The notes under the pieces are model-generated. The model was given only the letters and a program-made list of their open reading frames with translations, did not search any database and was not told the DNA's origin. 64,000 nucleotides of DNA from Terebella lapidaria (taxonomy: Eukaryota; Annelida; Polychaeta; Terebellida; Terebellidae). The position numbers and the translations under genes are program-made. Positions 36,121 to 45,778 of this stretch are shown here, piece by piece; the first letter of the stretch is position 1, and the number at the start of each line of letters is the position of its first letter. The stretch spans positions 40,174,165-40,238,164 of the forward strand of contig OX424564.1 of the NCBI GenBank assembly GCA_949152475.1, in the 5' to 3' direction.

Positions 36121-37144
36121 ATAGGTGAAAAGATTGATCTATCTGTATTTCCTTATTTTATCAAACATGTCGAATGGAAATTCATATAAAGAAATTTCAG
36201 TGGTGATTTTGAATTCGACCTTCAATAACCTCGGAAAATCAGTGCGGCAGTTTTGGTGGGGAAAAGAAAACAGTTGTGACTTGGGATTTACACATTTCTC
36301 TGGTAATCTTTTTTAGCCCTTGCTCTAGTTTTTCACACTTGACAGTGATATATTTGGGGCAACAGAGATGATAGGGCTACGGGGGATACACCCAAGCGGT
36401 CGTAGGCGACCGGAAGCGTCTAGTTAAATTTTGAAGTGTTTGAATTATTAGATTCACGATACAATCACCTCATAAAATTTAGTCTACAAACTAGTTATTT
36501 GCGATACTGTAATTTTTCAATTTGTTCGAACAGCTATAAATAATTAAATTTTGAAATGTTCGAATTATTAGATTCATGATACAATCGCCTCTCAAAACAG
36601 AAAAACCAATAATCCAGAAACGGCAAAACCAGATCGAAAGTTGACAGATGCCACTATGACCCATGGTGGTTTGATCAGGGCCCTGCACGATTCATAGGAT
36701 AAGCGCATACGGTCATCATGTTTGAAATAACTTAATAGGGAATAATAGGGTGCTAAATCGCTGGCTTATTGTCATTTATAATGTAACATTGATACTAGAT
36801 CTTAGTGATTTAACACGCAAACTCTAATCACTTTCACCAGAAAACCCGAGCCGCGTGCCACTTAAAAGTCTGCGCTTTAAATACTTCTGGTGTTCTGCAC
36901 ATAATCCCATGACGTCATTGACTATTTTTCACATAATTGACATAATCGCAAACACTGCCACCTGGCGAGTGATATCACTGATATTCATTCTGTAGTGCTG
37001 CCACCTTGTGAGTTGAAGTTGTGACAGTTTAAAAGATGATTTCGTTCGATGTTTCGATTGAAAATTCCATCGAAAATTTACCTGTTTGTACTAAATGAGT
37101 CAAATTGAAAATTATTGTCTTGAATAATTTTTGGTGTTCGAATT

Positions 37145-38962
37145 AAGGCATTTCGGCAGAAATGCCTTTATGGTTTTAGCAGAATTTTTTTTTTTTTTTT
37201 TTTTTTTTTTTCTTCTTCCGCCACTTTTGGTTTCCGGACGATAACTTTAGATTGCCTTGACGGATCCTTGTCAAATTTTCACCGCAAGTCAGAAATGATA
37301 TGAGGAAGAACCCTATTCTTTTTGAGCCGGATCGGAGGTCCGTGAGGTCCGTGAGGATGAAATCAAGGCTAATTTTAAGACTTGGTTTCCGGACGATAAC
37401 TGGAAAAATATTTATGCAATAGTTGCAGAACTCTGCATGGAGATTCATATGCCACCAGGGAAGAACCCTATTGATTTTGGGATTGATCCGTCAAACGACC
37501 TTTGACCTAGAGGTCAAAATAATTTTTTGCTGATTCATCCTTGAGGCTTCCTGCATATCTCGGAAACCGTGCGTCGTAGAGCGAAACGGACGTTATTTTC
37601 GGACTCGTCGCCCTAGACAAACATCTCTAGGGTGTACTTTTTTTTTTGATCCGGCTCCGAGGTCCGTGAGGTCCGTGAGGATGAAATCGAGGAACTTGGT
37701 TTCCGGACGATAACTCAAAAAATATTCAGGCAATAGTTGCAGAATTTTGCACGGAGGTTTATATATCACCAGGGAAGAACCCTATTGATTTTGGGATCGA
37801 TACCTCAAACGACCTTTGACCTAGAGGTCGAAATAATTTTTTGCTGAGTCATCCTTGATTCATCCTGCATATCTCGGAAACGGTGCGTCGTAGAGCGAAA
37901 CGGACGTTATTTTCGGACTCGTCGCACTAGACAAACATGTCTAAGGGGTATTATGGATGAACTTTGACCTTGACCCGAAATTTTTTTGCCGAGTCGGCAT
38001 TTTTCGTTTTCGTTTTCGTCGTTATCTCGGAAACGGTGCGTCGTAGAGCGAAACGGACGTTATTTTCGGACTCGTCGCACTAGACAAACATGTCTAAGGG
38101 GTATTATGGATGAACTTTGACCTTGACCCGAAATTTTTTTGCCGAGTCGGCATTTTTCGTTTTCGTCGATATCTCGGAAACGGTGCGTCGTAGAGCGAAA
38201 CGGACGTTATTTTCGGACTCGTCGCACTAGACAAACATGTCTAAGGGGTATTATGGATGAACTTTGACCTTGACCCGAAATTTTTTTGCCGAGTCGGCAT
38301 TTTTCGTTTTCGTCGATATCTCGGAAACGGTGCGTCGTAGAGCGAAACGGACGTTATTTTCGGACTCGTCGCACTAGACAAACATGTCTAAGGGGTATTA
38401 TTGATGAACTTTGACCTTGACCCGAAATTTTTTTGCCGAGTCAGCATTTTTCGTTTTCGTCGTTATCTCGGAAACGGTGCGTCGTAGAGCGAAACGGACG
38501 TTATTTTCGGACTCGTCGCACTAGACAAACATGTCTAAGGGGTATTATGGATGAACTTTGACCTTGACTCGAAATTTTTTTGCCGAGTCGGCATTTTTCG
38601 TTTTCGTCGATATTTCGGAAACGGTGCGTCGTAGAGCGAAACGGACGTTATTTTCGGACTCGTCGCACTAGACAAACATGTCTAAGGGTATTATGGATGA
38701 ACTTTGACCTTGACCCGAAATTTTTTTGCCGAGTCGGCATTTTTCGTTTTCATCGATATCTCGGAAACGGTGCGTCGTAGAGCGAAACGGACGTTACTTT
38801 CGGACTCGTCGCCCTAGACAAACATGTCTAAGGGGTATTATGGATTAACTTTGACCTTGACCCAAAATTTGTCGACATTTTTCATTTTCGTCGATATCTA
38901 GTATTATAAATTATTCATCACACCGAAATGCCTCCAAGGCATCTTTAGGCCTTGACGTCTAG
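37145..38962 (+). mobile_element. Helentron-like family C, copy C2
   Basis: Same termini as C1: hairpin AAGGCATTTCGG..., T-run, CTTCCGCC subterminal, arm copy CCGAAATGCCT, CTAG end. It has only about seven 147-bp monomers, against about 20 in C1. Non-array parts are nearly identical to C1. TT lies on both sides, inserted in MITE-2b, with MITE-2a as empty site. Confidence 0.9.
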
Positions 38963-39177
38963 TTATTCGAGTGTTTGAACTAATTGAATAATATTACAGA
39001 ATTTCACCTGCCACGTTCATAGACATTGATTTATGTCAATTTTGATAAGTACTGTATTCACGCTTATACAGTCGCATGTGTGTTTATCCGAAATTTGCTA
39101 GTTTTAGGTCCCTTATGATTTGGGACACCTGTGCGGTCGTGGCACCGACTGTCTCTCCCCCACCGCCCTCTAGACTA

Positions 39178-39263
39178 GTGTATACGACTTGTGTATCTCG
39201 TATATACGACTTGTGTGTATCTCGAATATACGACATATTATCTCGTATATGCAACTTGTATAT
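39178..39263 (+). repeat. 22-bp repeat arm (left)
   Basis: Repeats of ACTTGTGTATCTCGTATATA + CG type. The inverse orientation occurs at 40010-40170, giving a foldback whose loop holds the CAGGGCTCCCG element copy 2. Confidence 0.8.
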
Positions 39264-39335
39264 GAATCTACATCGCTGGCATCTATTGAAGACCACTGAC
39301 GAAATGCAAAATGCCAATTCGTTGATAATTATGTC

Positions 39336-40006
39336 CAGGGCTCCCGGTAGGATTTTTTCGAAGGAGTACCGTACCCCATGGGTCAAATTACAAGGGGTAA
39401 ATTTTGAAATGAAGGGGTAATTTTCAAAAAAGGATGTACAGTGATTTTTTTTTCCAGTCAAAGTGACAGCTTCCATTATGTTTACTAATCTCGCATATCC
39501 TCCAGGTTTTTCTCAAAAGTTCAGCACAATCCTAATAGTCAACGATAGCCCTTGCCCACAGTAGCTTTCTGAAGGTCGTCTATTGCAGAAAACGCACTTG
39601 GTTTACTCTCGAATAGTTCGTCGATTCATTGTCGAGTCATGTTGAAGAAACGAAAGTGGGGAAATCCTTAAATTTATATTCGCAAGGGGGCGCACACATA
39701 GGCTTTTGATGTTGCAGCCATTCGCACGGGGGCGCTGTAGTTTATTGTGCTCGAATTTTGATGACGTGTCACACAACTTATTCGCCAGCGAGTGCATTGC
39801 GCATGCGTCACTTTGGCGGAAATTGACATTTTTTTATTATTTTCTAGAACTTCGTTTTTTGAGCTAATAAATCGATGTCATTGTTTTTAAATTAGATTCC
39901 ACAAATCTTTCGAGTGCGTAATCATACGCACTGGCCGTGATAGCACTGCGTAAATTTCAAAAAGTCATGCGTAATTACGCATTATTTTACGCTATCGGGA
40001 GCCCTG
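39336..40006. mobile_element. CAGGGCTCCCG element, copy 2
   Basis: Intact 671-bp copy: CAGGGCTCCCGGTAGG at the left, CTATCGGGAGCCCTG at the right, 6-bp direct duplication TATGTC (39330-39335 and 40007-40012). No transposase. It shows the uninterrupted form of copy 1. Confidence 0.9.
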
Positions 40007-40009
40007 TAT

Positions 40010-40170
40010 GTCGTATATATGAGATACACAAGTCGTATATACGAGATACACAAGTCGTATATACGAGATACACAAGTCGTATATACGAGCTACACAAAAG
40101 TCGTAATTATGTACTCGATAATATGTTGGTTTATATGAGTACACAAGTCATATAAATGAGATATTATCTT
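40010..40170 (-). repeat. 22-bp repeat arm (right, inverted)
   Basis: CGTATATACGAGATACACAA + GT repeated about four times, then degenerate units to about 40170. Inverse complement of the arm at 39178-39263. Confidence 0.85.
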
Positions 40171-40737
40171 TTTCACCATGTCCTTTCAGAGCTTCTGTAG
40201 AATTAAGGCATATCATCATGTGTGTATATATAAGTGTTGGGAACTTGGGAATTGAGATCTTTGACCATGTTTGATGATTGAAATTTTTTTTCAATCGATC
40301 ATCAATTATCGTTTGAAAACTAATTGTATGTACAGTCACATTATTGTATCCCCGAACAAAGTTCGGCGGATACTATGGATTTGCGATGCTCGCGCCTCGT
40401 TCGCGTCTGCGTCCGCAGACACTCTCTTGTAAACGCGCTACAGCTTGCAGATCTGAACCGATTTTGATAATATTTTATAGGGACATGTTTCATGGTGAGA
40501 TCCCGACACCAATCGATTTTGGTTGCCATAGCAACCAAAGTGGTCGATTGGCGATACATTTTGTGCTCAAATTAGCCTGTTTGAGCACAAAATGGCTTGT
40601 GGTCGCTCTATGAGTGGGAGTTTTCGATGGATGATGATGAAATCGCACAGACTCGATTAGAAAGACCGTCACACAAAACCTATCGTTTTTCAGAATGATA
40701 AAAAAAATATTAATTGATTAACAGGCTAACTTATTCT

Positions 40738-40977
40738 GGGGCCCGTTTCACTAAGATCATAAAGAGCTTGTTAGCAGCAAAATTCTCGTTGAATTAAAAA
40801 ATCCTAATTAATAACGAGGGGTTTATCAATCATTAAGATTTCCATTGTTAAAAATGCTCGTTGTATCCATCGTTAACAATATGTTGTCATAGTTATTTTT
40901 GTGTTTTTATTTCCATTGTCAAAAACTTCAAGGAGAACTTTATATAACGAGCTCGCTATCTTAGTAAAACAGGCCCC
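40738..40977. mobile_element. MITE-4 with GGGGCCCGTTTC ends
   Basis: Terminal inverted repeats GGGGCCCGTTTCACTAAGAT / ATCTTAGTAAAACAGGCCCC. About 240 bp, inserted in B3. Superfamily not certain; the target duplication is unclear. Confidence 0.75.
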
Positions 40978-41355
40978 TGATCATGATCATTGAAATCCCC
41001 ACTTTGACATCTGTGATTACTCCAATACCAAGCTCGCTATCTTAGTAAAACAGGCCCCTGATCATGATCATTGAAATCCCCACTTTGACATCTGTGATTA
41101 CTCCAATACCAAGCTCGTTATCTTAGTAAAACAGGCCCCTGATCATGATCATTGAAATCCCCACTTTGACATCTGTGATTACTCCAATACCAAGCTCGCT
41201 ATCTTAGTAAAACAGGCCCCTGATCATGATCATTGAAATCCCCACTTTGACATCTGTGATTACTCCAATACCAAGCTCGCTATCTTAGTAAAACAGGCCC
41301 CTGATCATGATCATTGAAATCCCCACTTTGACATCTGTGATTACTCCAATACCCT
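40951..41355. repeat. 81-bp tandem repeat, 5 copies
   Basis: Unit GCTCGCTATCTTAGTAAAAC + AGGCCCCTGATCATG... from 40951, 41032, 41113 and on, near-identical. Each unit is the right end of MITE-4 plus about 50 bp of flanking B3 sequence, so the array arose by tandem duplication of the insertion junction. Confidence 0.95.
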
Positions 41356-42175
41356 GTACTATGAAGGCAGATGGCACTGGATTCTTGTTCAAAATAGATT
41401 ACTGATGCAATATTACTGAATAAGTTAACATTAGTAAAAATAACACAAGAAACATTTATCATTGAGCTCAACAAGGTGAAGGTCTTCGAAGATTTCGTAA
41501 TCCATCCCTGTGACCAGCTTCTAGAAAGTATTTGGCAAGAAAAAATAAGTTATTGAATATGTGAGTTGTTAGTGTTACCATGGTTACTGCATGGAATAGA
41601 AATAGTTAAGGTCCGGAATACTGTTTAGATCCGCAATACTGATATCGATGAAGCACACTGCTCTGGCAGTATGATAGTTTATTTTATACATCACCAATCT
41701 AAACTACTACATGCTCCTTTTCGATCCTTTGGATCGTTCTGGATAGAAATTCGCGTACTGAAAGCAAGGCACGATCGTCTGCCTGCACGACTCGAGCGCT
41801 CCTTTTGCAGCCAAAACCGCCGCGCATATGCGCGCGCAGCTGCGCAGAAGCTGCACTTTTCTGTCCACCGCCATTTTTGCTTGGCAGCTTTGGATTTTGG
41901 TTCCCGGTGAATTCGTAGAATTTAGTCTGCAAACTAGACTTTTGCGATATATTCTTACGGAATTTCACCTGCCACGTTCATAGACATCGTTTTGTGTCTA
42001 TTTGGATAAGTATTGGTCGATAGTTTGTTACTTGCTAGATCGTCAGCGATTTGTATAGCCAGTTCACCCTATTATCGTCCATCCGTCATACTTGATAGTG
42101 TACTTGTTGTTTACATCTATCAATAGTTAGGCATCCCGATTGAAAATCGGGAGGCCTTATGTTTTTGTCTGTTTT

Positions 42176-42207
<32 letters not shown>

Positions 42208-43672
42208 TTTTTTTCTTCCGCCGTTCGGTTTCCGGATCATAACTCTTGAACGCCTTGATCTATCTTTCCGAAATTTTCACAGCTCATCCGAAATACTTTG
42301 CTCCTAACCCCTATTGTTTTTCGTCGAGATCCGAAATCCAAGATGGCCGCCAGCGGCCATTTTGGAAAAAAAAATCGGGCGATTCCTGTCAATGTCATAA
42401 TTTGATTCAGGCAATTTCCAGGAGAAAAAAATTTTTTGGGTGTATTTTTTTTTGGACTTGGAATTTTTCCCTCACCTGCCCCCATGCAGATGTAATACTG
42501 TGACTGAGCCATGCTACTGTATTCACTGACTGCAGCCTGCATGTCCAGCATGAGGCTAGGCTCTGCCCTCTCAGCCAGTGCAGTATATGAGAGCCCTGCT
42601 CAGCAATGCCTGTGATAAGGCAATACCCCCCCCCCCCCCCTCTCCCTCCCCCACCTCCACTGTCAGCCAGTCTAATCTGCATATGAATGTAGCAATGTAT
42701 CAGTGACTTGTATGCACTGCCCCTCTTCCCCCCCCCCCCCCCCTCTCCTGTCCCCTCACCCCAGTTTACTATACTAACACCAACAAGTTGGAACAATGCC
42801 CTCCTTCCCTTTCTAAAGAAAACAATAGGTGGTTATATAATGATGACCCAAACTGAAGATAACAGCTTTGAAGGTCTGCCTGGGCCTTGGTTGCCGGTCA
42901 ATTGTTCATTGTATTCAGTTAAAACAGCACTGTGTTTATCTGGATGAAACTACATGCATTGTTTTGTTTTCTAGCTGTATTTCACATGCAGTGACCAAAT
43001 TATCATTGTTTTACTTAGTCAGAACCCAGAATAATTTCCTTTTTGCTTGTATTATGAATGTCTGTCATGTCTGTACGTTTATTTTATACATCACCAATCT
43101 AAACTACTACATGCTCCTTTTCGATCCTTTGGATCGTTCTGGATAGAAATTCGCGTACTGAAAGCAAGGCACGATCGTCTGCCTGCATGACTCGAGCGCT
43201 CCTTTTGCCGCCAAAACCGCCGCGCATATGCGCGCGCAGCTGCGCAGAAGCTTCACTTTTCTGTCCACCGCCATTTTTGCTTGGCAGCTTTGGATTTTGG
43301 TTCCCGGTGAATTCGTAGAATTTAGTCTGCAAACTAGACTTTTGCGATATATTCTTACGGAATTTCACCTGCCACGTTCATAGACATCGTTTTGTGTCTA
43401 TTTGGATAAGTATCGGTCGATAGTTTGTTACTTGCTAGATCGTCAGCGATTTGTTTAGCCAGTTCACCCTATTATCGTCCATCCGTCGTACTTGATAGTG
43501 TACTTGTTGTTTACATCTATCAATAGTTCTACGTTAATTTTCTACTGTATATATTGTGTATACGTATACTGTAGTTTATATATTCGTAGTCCTCTTAGGG
43601 TTCTTTTTTCAGCGCGGTCTCAGGTTTGCATATTTTGCCCGCCCTGTTACTGTGTGTGGTTAGTTCCCTTGT

Positions 43673-45778
43673 GTGATCATGACTTCACAATCCTCCCTTG
43701 GTACCGGTGCCATGGACGAACGTCCATGCCCGAAGTGTCTGGTCAATACCCTCCGAGGAGGGGAGAAACACAGTGTGTGTTTCGACTGTTTAGACCATGG
43801 CCCGGTATCTATGGAGGATTTGAGGTGTGATCTGTGTCGTTTCTGGCGTCCCTCTTCCTTCGTGCAGGCGACTGCAAAGTATTCCGAAGCCTCGTTGGCT
43901 CGTCGGGATGCTTTGAGGCTTGCGGAAGCTTCGGCTCCGCAAGTCCGTCAGTCGCCCATGGAGGTGGAGACTCCGCCTGTGACGGCACAGATTGCGTCCG
44001 GTGTTAGCCAGCCCCTGGGGCTAACACAGGACATGGTCAACGCGGCTGTGCAATCTTTCTTTGCACAGTCGTTATCGTCCCTTCAGGGTCCCCTCCTGCC
44101 GGGTCTCTCTTCCCTGCTTGGACAGGGAGTCCCGGCCGGTTCTTCGGCTGCCCCTTCGTCGCAGGGAGAGCTTGCTCCCCCTGCTGGCAAGAAGTCGAAA
44201 TCTTCTAAGAAGAAGGTTTCAGTTCTTGCCAAGGCGAAAGCAGCCAAGGAACCGCACTCCACCTTCGTCGTCCCTCAGTCGGGGCCGATCGAGGTGGAGG
44301 GGTCCGTAGTCTCTTCCCCGGGGCCTTCCAAGAAGAGGAAGCGTGCTTCCTCTAAGCGCCGTGGTGCTGAGACCACATCGATTTTCGATGTGGCTCAGGC
44401 TTCGTCCGACCTCTCGGTGGGCGACGATCAGGCTTCGGGCTTCGATCGGCGGGGCAGCTTGGATGGCTCATTCGGGTCCTCGGTCTCGAGGTTCGAGGGG
44501 GGAGAGTTCCCTTTGTTTGGGGGTGAGGCTCTCGATCGTTCGTGCGATCGGGAGTCTTCACTTGGCGGTCGTGCTCCTGGTCCTCGATCAGGGCACGATC
44601 GGGCGGGTGGTGCTGGGGTCGTTCCTCAGGGCCACTCAAGTCCTGTGTACGCGGATGTAAGTCGCCGGACGGGCGCGATCGCTGAGCAGGCATTCCCTCG
44701 CCCGTCCTTTGATGTACCCTTGGGGTCATCGAGGTCTTCGATCGGACCTGTGAGGTCCAACGATCGGGGGGGTCGAGTGGAAGCTGATCAGGAGTCGTCC
44801 TCCTCGGAGGATGAGACTTCCGATCAGGCCGGGGGTTCTAACTTCCGGTGGGCTTTGGAGTCGGTCGCAAGGCGAATGGACTTGCCGATCGATGCGCCAG
44901 GGCCCTCACGGGGAACCGGTAGGTTCGCGTCGGCGCCAGTTCGTCGGCCGATCCGGCTCCCTGTGGCTCCCGCGTTGGTCAAGTCTTTCGACAAGATCAA
45001 CAAGGGAGTTACGGCTAAGAAGGATGTGGCTCGTACGGAGTCGACATTCCCGACTAGCCGTGTTCGACCTGAGTCGATCGACACCTATCGGACTGTAGAG
45101 TCCGAGGGTGGACATCAGACTTCCGTCCCGGTCGAAGACCCTAACCTTCACCTGCTTTCCCGGAAGCAGGGTACGGTCTGGTCAGCTTATGTGAAAAAGG
45201 CTCGCCTTTCTCACTGGCAGACGCTGTCTCATCAATTGATGGGGCAGCTCTCGTTGACAGATCACCTGACCACCTTGGTTCAGGAGTTTGTGGACGAGGC
45301 GGATCTGGAGGAGGGGAGTCGCGCCAACATACATGCAGCACTCGGCGTCTTGGCCGGAGTGGTCCATGCTGCTGAGCGTGACAGTGCGCACCTGGGCGCA
45401 CAATTGGATCTCACCATGCGTGATGCTGATCTCCGTCTGCTTGACGTGTCCGCTACGGACGTCGCTGAGCTACGTGGGAGGCCGCTTTTTTCAGGCTATA
45501 CCTACGCCAACCTCTCTCGATCGGATATTTCCGTCATGCGGGAACATCTCCGGGATGAGGCTATGGCCAAGGCTTTGCTTGGGAAGTCGGCGGGGTCTGG
45601 GACAGGCAAGAAGACCAAGGGTCAGAAGCCTGCCCAACCTCAGGCACCACATGCACCCGCTTCTACGCAGCCGCCCTTTCGTGGGGCGCAGCCTCCCCCT
45701 CCCCAGGGGGATGGCAAGCGCGGAGGCAAAGGGGGTGGACGCTTCAAGGGCAAAGGGAAAGCTTCTGGTAAGAAGTGA
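43673..45778 (+). CDS. DIRS inner copy ORF1 (gag-like)
   Basis: 701-aa frame preceding the RT frame, in the usual DIRS gag-like position. The N terminus has paired CxxC motifs (CPKC, CFDC, CDLC) suggestive of a zinc-binding fold; the middle is Ser/Pro/Arg-rich and probably disordered; the C terminus is a basic Gly/Lys-rich tail that could bind nucleic acid. Assignment rests on position and composition; DIRS gag proteins are poorly conserved. Confidence 0.8.
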   Translation: MIMTSQSSLGTGAMDERPCPKCLVNTLRGGEKHSVCFDCLDHGPVSMEDLRCDLCRFWRPSSFVQATAKYSEASLARRDALRLAEASAPQVRQSPMEVETPPVTAQIASGVSQPLGLTQDMVNAAVQSFFAQSLSSLQGPLLPGLSSLLGQGVPAGSSAAPSSQGELAPPAGKKSKSSKKKVSVLAKAKAAKEPHSTFVVPQSGPIEVEGSVVSSPGPSKKRKRASSKRRGAETTSIFDVAQASSDLSVGDDQASGFDRRGSLDGSFGSSVSRFEGGEFPLFGGEALDRSCDRESSLGGRAPGPRSGHDRAGGAGVVPQGHSSPVYADVSRRTGAIAEQAFPRPSFDVPLGSSRSSIGPVRSNDRGGRVEADQESSSSEDETSDQAGGSNFRWALESVARRMDLPIDAPGPSRGTGRFASAPVRRPIRLPVAPALVKSFDKINKGVTAKKDVARTESTFPTSRVRPESIDTYRTVESEGGHQTSVPVEDPNLHLLSRKQGTVWSAYVKKARLSHWQTLSHQLMGQLSLTDHLTTLVQEFVDEADLEEGSRANIHAALGVLAGVVHAAERDSAHLGAQLDLTMRDADLRLLDVSATDVAELRGRPLFSGYTYANLSRSDISVMREHLRDEAMAKALLGKSAGSGTGKKTKGQKPAQPQAPHAPASTQPPFRGAQPPPPQGDGKRGGKGGGRFKGKGKASGKK

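Larger units (their letters stand above)
29155..36423 (+). mobile_element. Helentron-like family B, copy B1
   Basis: 5' hairpin GTATCCCCCCGAAC-AAA-GTTCGGCGGATAC, a CGTCCGCGTCCG tract, three 168-bp units, a repeated GTTAAGTCTATTATTGACC block, about six 121-bp units, the inverted arm copy GGGGGATAC near 36380, the hairpin CGGTCGTAGGCGACCG and the end CTAG (36420-36423). TT lies on both sides; MITE-2a gives the empty site AATAATTAAATTTTG. It is expanded by a TTAA element (30310) and by A4 (31181). Compare the undisturbed copy B2 (about 2.4 kb). Confidence 0.88.
29116..38991. mobile_element. MITE-2 copy b, split by B1 and C2
   Basis: Left end CCGTAGTTATTCAATTAGTT at 29116, right end GTTTGAACTAATTGAATAAT near 38970-38991. 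Matching interior pieces lie at 36424-37144. It was inserted into the DIRS relic and later received B1 (29155-36423) and C2 (37145-38962). About 115 bp spanning the DIRS/MITE junction is tandemly duplicated at 36476-36590. Confidence 0.8.
28847..39060. mobile_element. Old DIRS left-end relic, split by insertions
   Basis: The first part (28847-29115) matches the left terminal region of the DIRS copies at 41677 and 43077 with clear divergence. The continuation, ATTTCACCTGCCACGTTCAT, is found at 39000-39060. Everything between is MITE-2b and its nested contents. A solo, broken and comparatively old end fragment; no coding region remains. Confidence 0.8.

Noticed and set aside
42407-42796. 129-aa Gly-rich minus-strand frame
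   Set aside because: Created by poly-C runs within the family-D core.
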